A DNA stretch of 64,000 nucleotides from Enoplolaimus lenunculus (taxonomy: Eukaryota; Nematoda; Enoplea; Enoplida; Thoracostomopsidae): the NCBI GenBank assembly GCA_030248215.1, contig JASANG010003810.1, positions 434,001-498,000 of the forward strand. The letters are read 5' to 3'. Under the pieces are notes generated by a model, which did not search any database, was not told the origin of the DNA, and worked only from the letters and a program-made list of their open reading frames with translations. Positions 45,236-55,627 of the stretch are shown in pieces. The translations under genes were made by a program, and so were the position numbers. Within the stretch, counting starts at the first letter, position 1; every line of letters begins with the position of its first letter.

Positions 45236-47050
45236 AATTTTCATGGTTCGCGCGGGAGATAAGAGAAGTAGCAACCCCGGCGATTACGGCGCGGAATACG
45301 TGGTTCAAGCGAGCTCCGGCGGATTTCTTCATATCGCTATCGTCGCACGTGAACATACAGTTATTTGACAGATCACAGGACGAAGAGGTGAAACGGAGCA
45401 GGACCCTGATCGCGTCGCGTGAGTATCAGAATCAGAGGTGGTAAACTGAGGCGAAATTTTAAGAAGGATAATTTGTGGGCAATGCGCGCAACTAATACAG
45501 CCATAAGGGTGGAAACAAGGGTCGTTGCGTGGGTTGCAGGAACCGGTGCAGGGTAAACCGGAAGACAGTTTCAGGTGGATACGGTAAGAACAGCGGCAAG
45601 GCTATTTCAGTGGTTTAACAAAACTTACTCGTATCCGGAGGTTAAAAAGGAAGTGGAGTTACCATAGTTGACGCTTCCGGCGACCACTCGGCAATCCATG
45701 ACAGAGATGGCGGAAAATTTTGCTCAGAAGGAAACTAGAGCAGCTCGCAAGGATTGCGGAGACGAACAGGAAAGCGATGGAAATGTGTCGAGATTGTTTG
45801 CCGGAAGAACGGCGAGCAACGTCGAGGTCAGAGCCGACGGATGTGGAGGTGATAGAACAGGATGAGTCGCAGCCTGGTACGAGCAGAGAACCGACGCAGG
45901 CTGAAGCTCAAGCTCGAGCTGGGGCAAGAGAGGTGTCAACGCAGCAGGTTCAGCCAGAAATAAGCAAAGAACCTGTGGTAAGCGTTGTACGGATGGAACC
46001 TTGAACGGAAGGTACGAGCGTAGAGACGCGAGACGGGACTCAGCTGGCGTGAGAGAATGCGGAAAGGCAAATGATAACAGAGCAGGTGAGTGAGGAAGAG
46101 ATTGAGTCGGTACCGGATGATGATATTTAGAAGGTGACGCCTAAGAAGGGGTCAGAGGAATGGAAAAAGGGGATGGGAAAGCGCAAAGGTGCAGGAAAAC
46201 GGAAGGCGACGGCGTGGGAATCGGGAAGGGAAACGCCGCAGTTTAATGTAGGTGCGGGGGAGAAATTAATGTCCCCTATCGAGAGAAGAGTTTTTGAATC
46301 TGTTGCAGCGTCCGGCGGCACCTCCACCAGTTCTGCGGAAAGAACCGGAGAGGGAGAAGCCGCCAGCGTCAGGATATATTAGGGTGCGGAATGCGGCGGG
46401 TGAATTGAAACGGAGGTCGATCCGCAGACGCATCGGACGGCCTCACGGGGTAAACGCGCTGCCGAAAGAGGCAGGGGTCGGGTCGATGTGCGTTCGGCGT
46501 GAGGATCTGTGGTAAGCAAAATAAGGCCGAGGCAAGAGAATCCGGTGTATGATTCGGCGACCGTGGGTGCAGAAACTGCAGCAGGGCAGTGGAGCCAGGG
46601 TTTAGGAGTGCAGGGAATGGGTGTGAACCCACCCGCGGCGGCAGCAGCGGTACGGCCTCAAATCCGGCAATTGTCGGGCGAGCGGTCTCCGGTAAGGGTT
46701 GCCGGCTACATGGATCAACCACAAATTGGCGATGGTCGACGATTCTATTATTGACGCAAAGTACAATCGGTTCGGCAACGGATCCAGGAACTTCGGCAAG
46801 CGGAACGGCAGCACCAACAACCAGCGACACAACCGCGGGGACAAGGATTGGAGTTTTATTCGCAGGAAGAAATGGACGCTACTATTCGCAAATTGCGTCA
46901 ACAATGCGATGACGTCATTTTGAGGGACTTTACTGGGGAAGGTTTATGGTAATGGATCGGGGTAATCATACGCTTGATTGTGGATGGACGTTGTGTTATG
47001 GTGGCTCAGAGTCAGGCGCTTGAGATTTTGGACGAACTGTGTCATTTTAC
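45235..47050 (+). mobile_element. Degraded GC-rich segment of probable mobile-element origin
   Basis: GC content and codon use differ sharply from the rest of the window (Gly, Ala, Arg and Glu codons rich in G/C). Several open stretches in different frames have charged, gag-like or structural-protein-like composition. No reverse transcriptase, integrase or polymerase motif is visible, so the family cannot be named. It appears broken in several places and looks old. Confidence 0.4.
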
Positions 47051-47924
47051 GGTTTTTCAGGGTGCTGGGGGTGCTGATTAATGTTTAGTACGCTGATGGA
47101 CGGATGGTCGGTTAGGATGATGGCCGCAACGACGCGTTGGTCGTGGGTCAATAATGTCACTTGGTTATTAAATAGCAAAAAAAACAAAAAGAAAATATAA
47201 ATATTGTTATTGCAGTAAATAGGGTCGTAAAATTTTGTTCGATGGCGGGGTCGGTATCTGTGTGGCCGAAGTGGGGTTTTATGTGACTGTGCCAATCTTA
47301 AACATATTTCAAACTACAAACTGAAACTAAATCTAAAACCAAACCTACACCATAAGGGACTCCCCGGCTCCGCCTAGTCTCTCTTACAACCTAAGGTAGG
47401 CTTTTAATTATTAATTATATATAAATATATATCATCGCGGTCTCTGATTGTCAGACTGGGGAAAATACATAGAAAGCTGCAACAGAAGTACATGATGTTC
47501 TATTTATATATTCCAATAAAACATAATCAACATAAAACTGGAACAAATATTTTAACTGGCCAGGTTCGAAGTTTTTTGATAGCGCTCATCCCACCTCGTT
47601 CTCGAGATTTCTTGCCGCCCCGCCATACCCCGTTTGCGCTATTTTTCACCCAGCCCCTTCCCGCCCCACGCGATGTCCTGTCCCACTTCCAACTCTGAGC
47701 GTACGCGATTGCACTCCGCGTAAACTGGTTCACACCAAATTCATAAGCGGGCCAACTACTGTGCCCTGTGAGTTTGATCAGAAGGAAAACAAAGCGTTCT
47801 TTGCAAGATACAACAACCAACGCTTAAAATTTTTGCCTGGTGCTTGCCAGAACTGCACGGTCGGAACGACCTCTCATCCTCAAAGTACTGCGGATGGTTT
47901 TTGCCGTAATTTTTCCGAAACATA

Positions 47925-47997
47925 CGGCGACACCGAAAATCGAACCTCGGACTTCTCGCTCGTGAGTCAAACGCGCTACCCATTACACCACCCGACC
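47925..47997 (-). repeat. tRNA-Val-like sequence (SINE head or tRNA pseudogene)
   Basis: Minus strand: GTGTAATGGGTAGCGC is a D arm with an A box, the anticodon loop CTCACGA gives CAC (Val), and GGTTCGATTTT is a B box. The acceptor stem pairs poorly, so a working tRNA is unlikely. Confidence 0.55.
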
Positions 47998-48124
47998 GAT
48001 ATCATCTTTCTTTAGTGCAATATGTGAACGTATGACTTAACATTACGCACTCTATTCACATACACACTGTCAGTCTAGGTTGGACCTGAGGGACATCAGA
48101 CCTTTTCCTAAGCAGCTGGAAAAG

Positions 48125-48330
48125 CGGGTTACGGGTGGTTTCGAACAAGTGACCTTCTGCGTGTCAGGCAGACGCTGTTACCACTGCGCTACGCAGCCCG
48201 CCTCTCCAACTGCATTTTTCGTCGACTCTATGTGTCGACCGCACACCACAATGTGCATTGCATTTATTGCATGTGCACCAGGACAAGCATGTCTCACATG
48301 CTTACACACACAACGTAAACCAACATTCCC
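48125..48330 (-). repeat. tRNA-Val(GAC)-like SINE with 5' leader
   Basis: Minus strand: TAGCGCAGTGGTAACAGCG (A box), perfect anticodon stem TCTGC/GCAGA around CTGACAC (anticodon GAC), GTTCGAAACC (B box), acceptor GCGGG/CCCGC. The leader contains GTGAGACATGCTTGTCC, shared with 63125-63140. Confidence 0.62.
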
Positions 48331-48645
48331 CTTTTTATAGACGGTTTTCACGAATCGCTAATTCAAACTTCTACGAATCCATGCGCCAGCCATTGACAGC
48401 GCCAATATCGGTGGGACCTCCATGTCGAAACGGCACGGTCGGGACGTCCCCTTTCTCTGAAGTACGATACCAATAAACTGAATGCTCTGGCAATATTTTT
48501 ATCGAATTTTTTTAGTTTTATTCTGACCTGGGCTATTCAAGTGCTCTCAGCCATTCTGCCCATGTGGATGGCTTCATAATGTTCCCACCCTATGAATGTA
48601 CAGCGCTTCAGAGTGACATGTCCAATGTTTCCAGGTTTTGATTGA

Positions 48646-48894
48646 CTGCGTAAGTTCCAATGAGTTGATTAATTAATTCAACTAGCGAGTTGGTTATTTC
48701 TCAGTTAATATCAGTAAACATTAACTCACTCTCAGTTGAATTGATTCATACTCTGAGTTGAGTTGACCCTGGGAGTTGATTAATTAACTCGGAATGAATT
48801 GAATCAACTTAAAATTCAGAGTTCTGATAGTCCTAACTCAGATTGAGTGATTGAACTCATTCTGAGTTAAAATCAACTCACTGAAATTTACAGT
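48646..48894. mobile_element. TGAGTT-type fold-back MITE (family C), copy 1
   Basis: GTTCCAATGAGTTGATTAAT and the inverse; AACTCAGAGTGAG motifs throughout. Confidence 0.72.
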
Positions 48895-49150
48895 ATCGCC
48901 GAAATTTTTAAATTGTTCTGGCACGCTCAAACTATATTCATCTACGTCGAGTTCAAGCGCCCATTTTTTGGTTGCACTCGCAGACATCGTGTTTATGTTC
49001 CCACGGTTTGTTACGCACAGCCATAAAAATTTCTCACGCTCAATTTTTTCCCATTCATGTAAACAGTACCCTGCGCAATATACACTCATGTTCAATCCTT
49101 CTGGCTTCATTCTCAGACGTGTTAAAAAGTTCCCACGCACCAACACAGTC
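48895..49150 (-). other. Weak coding-like segment downstream of the CAP gene
   Basis: An open minus-strand frame contains MSVYCAGYCLHEWEKIEREK and ALELDVDEYSLSVPEQFKNF. The composition is protein-like, but no clear start or acceptor is visible and its end coincides with a MITE terminus. It could be the 3'UTR of the CAP gene, an exon of another gene, or chance. Confidence 0.2.
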
Positions 49151-49230
49151 TAGAATATTCCCACGGTTGACATCTGCGGCTTCTCGTCAAAGTATTATCT
49201 TCCTATAATTTCCCATCCATTCAAAACATT

Positions 49231-49457
49231 TCAGTGTCTTCTAGGCTTCTTAACTGGCGTCGCGCTGCTATTAGTATATCTTGCACGGCGGATATTTCTT
49301 CGATAAAGCTCTTGGGTCAATTTTGCGTTCCCGATAACTTGCAAGTTACCTGCTGGAGCATAGTTTGCAATCATCAAAAAATGAATACAATCGTCACCAG
49401 CGGCGAATCCAAATCCAACGCGTTTGGTGTGTTTCCAAACGAGTTGAGTGAAATGAC
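49231..49457 (-). CDS. CAP gene exon 6: C-terminal half of CAP domain
   Basis: 227 nt, TTCACAG acceptor, stop TGA at 49231-49233. GHFTQLVWKHTKRVGFGFAA (CAP signature 1) and MIANYAPAGNL (signature 2 without its Cys), then a basic tail ending KKPRRH. Confidence 0.92.
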
Positions 49458-52400
49458 CTGTGAAATAAATTATCAATTATGCCGTCATGAATATATCTAT
49501 AAATTAAAGCTGGAATGTCCCAAATACGTATTTTGGGCAATTTTCCAGCATAAATTTGTTTACAATATTTCTGAAAACAAAAACGTGATTGTTCTCTTAA
49601 TAGAAAATTTTCATACAGATTGTGTGTTCGCTAACTTTTGCGAATTGCGCAAAATTGGTTGACTAGTATTGTTTATTTCATATTAAATCTAATCAACTCA
49701 TTGGAATTTACAGTGTTTATGTTTTTAACCAAGAATTTACTCTCTGATGAAAATAACCACTCAACTATAGAAGCTTAATGCTTGCAACCCAAATGTGCTC
49801 TCACGTGTGATGAGTTTTGATCTGACTATGCATGGCGAGAAATTTGACGTTTGCTCACTCTGGATTTGCGTAAATTTGAGTGTTTAGGTTTCCGAAATCT
49901 ATTCTATGGCGCATCGTTTACAAAAATTGCCGCTCCGATAGGTTCTACGATTACTTTCACGTATAACTGCCGTAGCTGTCTGGATATAACCTTGCGCTGG
50001 TTTAGGAATCGTAAACAGTTTTTAGCGTTTGTCAATTCGTTATTTTCTCATCAGTAGAACAGCATTTTTTCAAAACACGAACAGAATTTTGTATTTTTTA
50101 CGCGATTCTTATTTATTCAACTGAGATATGGCACTTGGCAATACACGCTATCTAAAAACTTAAACTTAAATTATAGCTTTTAACAAAACTTGAATATTAG
50201 TTTAAGTAAAACTTAAATGACAGAATGGAATAAACTAAACTAGAATCATCAGCTTAAAGACTAACATATTTTTAAGTTTGTTTAAGTTAAACTTATTTTT
50301 GGATAAGTAAACAAGTGCAGTTGAGAGACCGTGTGTGTCTAAAAGACTTTATTAGTTTAATTTAAGCTAAAAATATGTGAGATATTAAAATGCGTTCAAT
50401 CATGGACCCACCTGTTAGTTCAGAGAATTTAGAAAGTTAGTTCAGGTATAATGCTCCTGAATTAGCTTAAGCTTAAATTAAGTTACACTGCAAAAAATGA
50501 TGAGTCAAATTGACTCTCTCAAAAATAGGCTCTACGGGACTACGCTAACTGAGTCAAATTTGACTCCAGCGGAGTCAAACGTGTGGCTCTACGGGACTAC
50601 GCTAACTGAGTCAAATTTGACTCCACCGGAGTCAAACGTGTGTGAGACTAAGTGAGTCGAATTTCACTCTGTCGAAGTCGAATTTGACTACAGTTTGTGT
50701 AGTCAGGAAAAGCCTATTTCGGAGAGAGTCAATTTGACTCACAATTTTTTGCAGTGTAGTTTAAGGTTTTAGACAGCATTTACCGATTTGACCACCGGTT
50801 TTCGATTTTCCAGGATTATTCCAGTCGTAATTAATAACTTCTTTGTACCACAAATCAACGCCTGTTGTTCCTACAAAATTTTACCAAAGCCTAAAAGTAA
50901 TTATCCGGTTTCTTTATGTTTTTACTATTAAAAACGGGTTTCTGCTATATTTTTTGGGCAATCTTAATGTCCCCCGGTGTCCGTCCAGTGCCGAATTTGA
51001 TCTTCAAGCCCGACAGGTTTAAAATTACTTTAGGTCTTCACTTTCGTTCTTACATATGTTTAGACTCAGATTTAAGGTGGCCATTGTAAACAACAGGGGC
51101 GGAACAGTATTATAATTCCTATGCCTAAGCCTACGCCTAAGCCTAAGCCTAAGCGTAAGAATGAGCATATTCCTAAGCCTAAGGCTAAACCTACGTCGTC
51201 TGACGCGTAAAGCTTACTCTTTTTAGTCCAACAGAAAAAACGTTTCGCCCCTGATCTTTACACGGGCCGATTTAGGTTTACTGATGTGCCGCAATCATCG
51301 TACCATTTCGTTTAACGAATCCATCGTAATCAATTGAAACGTAAGAATTTTCACCCGGGCCCGAATGCGAGGGCAAGACAATCTGATTATGAGCAGCAGC
51401 GACTCGCGAAATCCACTTTTCAGCCCATCCTTGAGCTTTGGCTTGGAGTTGGGCATCTGGTTGAAGCGGTAGTGCTTGGTGAATACGGCGGTAGTAGTTT
51501 GAACGCTTCAGGGCTTGCAGACGAAATTTCGCTAGTCGAACTGAAATTAGAAATTTTTTTAATAGATTCAAATTTTGGTCCATGTAAAGATCAGGGGCGG
51601 AGTGTTTGTCTGTGGGAGTAGAATGGAGTAAGCTTAAAAGCTTTAGACTATAATTTTTTGCTTGGCTTAGGCTTAGGTTTAGGATTAGGCTTAGGTGTAG
51701 GCTTAGGAATATGCTTATAATACTGTTGCGCCCCTGTTGTTTACATTGGCCTAAATTTTTAAGATATAACAGAATTAAGTTCGATTACGTGGTGGTATTG
51801 TCAACTGGGTGGAGAAAAATTATGTTCAACATTACGAACTTAACCAAAAGTTTCTTACAGATATCGACGCACTGAGTTCAGCGGTATTTTGGTTAGGCCT
51901 GCAAAATGCTTGGGTCTAACAACGACGGATCAAGGATTTTTTTGTGGCGAGATCCGAGGTGAAATTTTTCGAAAATCTCAGTGCCGCAACTAGGGAATCC
52001 GGGACCACCCGTCTGACCTGTTGTGTAGTTAAAACAAAGTGACCGAACGCTTGTACTGAGTGGTGGCCCGAATAAAAGGGGGTAATAAGAGGGGGCCCCA
52101 TTTTGAGTCCCAACCAATAGGAGTCTGGATCCCTAATAAGAGTCCGTATGCGAATAGAGTCCCTATGTCAATTATCCCTAATTATAGTCTATAAAGGACT
52201 CCAGGACCAAATAAAGTTGAGTTCGAAACTTTAAAGCATATTTAGTTTTAAAAGTACATTCCTAAGTATAACCTTGCATAATCGCTCAAGCTGACACTAA
52301 CAAACGTTTAATTCAACAGATAGCAGTTGTACCGGATATATATCAGTAACGAAGGGTGGCGGAGCGTGGGTTAAAAATAAATAACAGTCCGTAACTGAAT

Positions 52401-55400
52401 AACAGGGGGAGTTCCCTCTGGAGAGGCCAAATAAATATCTGTCCCCCCTCTTATTCGGGTCACTACAGTAGAGGGTATTTAGACAGAGTTTTAAGCTACG
52501 AGCAGTTTTTGTATCTAATGTAAATTATGACGCACGTGGTGATTCCGATTTGGGGGGTGGGACCGCAGATTTTCGGGCACCACCCCTCTCGGTACGTCAT
52601 ACAGCACCTGCTAGTAGTATGCCATTCAAATGCAGAAGCATAACTATGTATATATGTATGTATGTATATATCATAATCAGATATGCACTCTGTGCGAAAT
52701 TTTACGCTGTAAATTTCAGCGAGTTGATTTTAACTCAGAATGAGTTGAATCACTCAGTCTGAGTTAGGATTATCAGAACTCACAATTTTGAGTTGATGCA
52801 ATTCGTTCTGAATTAATTAACTAACTCACCCAGAGTCAACTCAACTCAGAGTGAGAATCAAATCAACTGAGACTGAGTTAATGTTTACTGATATTAATTC
52901 AGAAATAACCAACTCGCTAGCTGAATTGATTAATCAACTCATTGGAATGTGCAGTGTACGTCTACACACTGCACTGAACTCGATGAAAGAACATACAACA
53001 TTTTCGATCATGTGATTTGCCATCGCTGAACGGTCCTTTGATATTTTCGACGGCTGATTCAGTTTCAATTTGGTCAAGAATTTGATCAATTGATTCAGTA
53101 GTCACCGCTGATGGTGGAGTCGTCGTTTGAATAGAGTAGTGGCGTAAATTATGATCGTTTGTTGCGTTTGAGTTCGTGCCTGAAACAAGTAAACTCGCTG
53201 CGGTTTGTTCATTGCGTTTCGTGGCGAATATAGTGTAGTCACAAAACGTTATAGGGTTAATACGCCCCTGGGTAATGCAAACGGCTTCAACAGTCAAACA
53301 CGTATGTGAATATAAATATATACTGGTCGTCCAATTTTGCGCAATGTAGGTACAAAAATGTTTGGGAATGTTTCAAAATGTGTATGCAAATTTTGTACCA
53401 ATATGTTAACTAATTCGGCCAGTGTAAAGAAAAGGTGCGGAACAGTATGAGCATATTTCTAAGCATAAGCCTAAACCTATGCCTAAGCGTAAGAATGAGC
53501 ATATTACTAAGCTTAAGCCTAAGCCAAGCAAAAAATTAGTCTAAAGGTTAATAAGCTAATTATTTTCTAGTCCCATAGACAAAGGTTCCGCCGCTGATCT
53601 TTACGTGGGCCACTACCACTATGTGCTATGAAACTATTGTAAAAACAAAGTATGCTGGAAACTTGCACCAAAATCCGCATGCGGGGTATTCCAGCTTTAA
53701 TAATAAGTTTGCTAAAGTATATATAAGCTAGCACGTATTACGTAACCATCATTTTACAATTAAGTTTGCGTTGGTGTGTTACGTACATGCACAGGATATA
53801 GAACAGAAAGCAATAGCGTGCACAGCAAAAATGTTGAGTCAAATTGACTCACTCCGAAATAGGCTTTTCTGGTCTTCAAAAACTGAGTCAAATTCGACTC
53901 CACCACAGTCAAATTCCACTCACCGAGGGACTCAGTTAGTGGAATTCGACTCTGGCACAGTCGAATTTTGACTCCGATTGAGTAGTCCGAAAAAGCCTAT
54001 TTCCGAGAGAGTCAATTTGTCTCACCATTTTAGCAGTGTACAAAGTTTTTCGAAGATAAGAATATCGATGAAAGACGAGTTTGAAATATGTTTTAGTCAT
54101 TAAATATACCAAATACACTGGTTTAGACCCAAGAAGAAGTGTGTATCGGTTGTTTACCAGCTACAAGGCATGACGGATCGAGTCACAGAATCTGTACATA
54201 TAGTACTAAGATTAACACAATGGCAGATATGCTGGTACCCAAAGGCACTTTTGTTGGCTAATGTGTAAAACAGGACCGTAACAGTGAGCATATTCCAATA
54301 CCTAAGCACCAGAAATCTCTAACATCGTAAATCGCGTATTGTATTGAACTCCCATCAATGCTTCAAATATTGACCTATAAACCTTTTAGATCTACAATAA
54401 TCAACTATATACCCCGAAGCCTCACTGTAAATTCCGTTGAGTTTCAACTCAGAGGGACAATTAGTTATTTTTGGTCATTCCTGAGTTAATTGCAGTAAAT
54501 TTCAACTTACTCTGAGTTGATTTATAAATTCCGGGTGAGTTGATTAATTAACTCCGAATGAGTTCACTCAATTCAGAGCTCTGAGTTCTGAAAGACCTAA
54601 TACAGAGCTTAAACTTTTGAGTAGATTCAGCTCATTCTGAGTTAAAATCAACTCACTGCAATTTACAGTGTTGAAACTGACCGATATCTTTTGCACAAAT
54701 TGTGTTCGCAGCATTGCAACAACGCTCTTCTTGATATTTTGCCGAAGCCGCTTTGCGTACAGTACACAACGAATCTTCGCCATAGAATCGACACAACTGG
54801 TCATATCTGTTGCACAACCTAGACGTTTGTCGTCTCTGGTTTCGGTTTGCCAACAGACTTTTTTGATTGTTTTCTGGTACCGATTGCTCTGCACCAATGG
54901 CTGACTGTGAACCAGTTTCAGTGATTTCACCAGAATTTCTTCCAGCTCTGTTTGTCGACGAAGAACGGCCACGACTCAAATTCGACGAATATTTTACCGC
55001 AGGAAGTCTGTTTTGGTTCGTTCGCGACAAATTTTGACCAGAATTCTGCAGTTTTTGCGTTCGACTTGGCGTCGTTGTTGTGTCTGTTTCAGAAATTGCG
55101 TCAGAATTTTGTAGTTTCTTCAGCAAAGACGACTGATCGTAAGAGCGTTCGGAAGTCGCCGCTGGTCGCGTGGTCACTGAAGTCATGGTTGAAATTTTCG
55201 TACGGGCTCGTTTATGCCATGAATGTCGGCATAAATTTGGATAGTTTCGGCACCAGCTTGGGATTGGCGACAGAGATGGATCGTCGTTCGCTTGTCTCGT
55301 TTGGGTGATGATGTCGCGGTACTTCTTTCGAGTTGGATTCCGTTGGTCAACTGCTGGTGTCGGTTCAAGTTCGTGGTTCGTTTTGCCAGCGTCTGTTGTC

Positions 55401-55485
55401 TTGGGTTCGGAGGCAGGATTTGTTGCGAAAACAGTACGGTTGCGAATGCCGTTGTTCTCGCTTCTTCTTCTGCTGTTGTTGTTTC

Positions 55486-55565
<80 letters not shown>

Positions 55566-55583
55566 TTATTTTTATTATTATTA

Positions 55584-55627
<44 letters not shown>

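Noticed and set aside
48125-48202. Functional tRNA-Val gene
   Set aside because: The anticodon arm is perfect but the T stem pairs poorly, and the leader is shared with another SINE-like copy.
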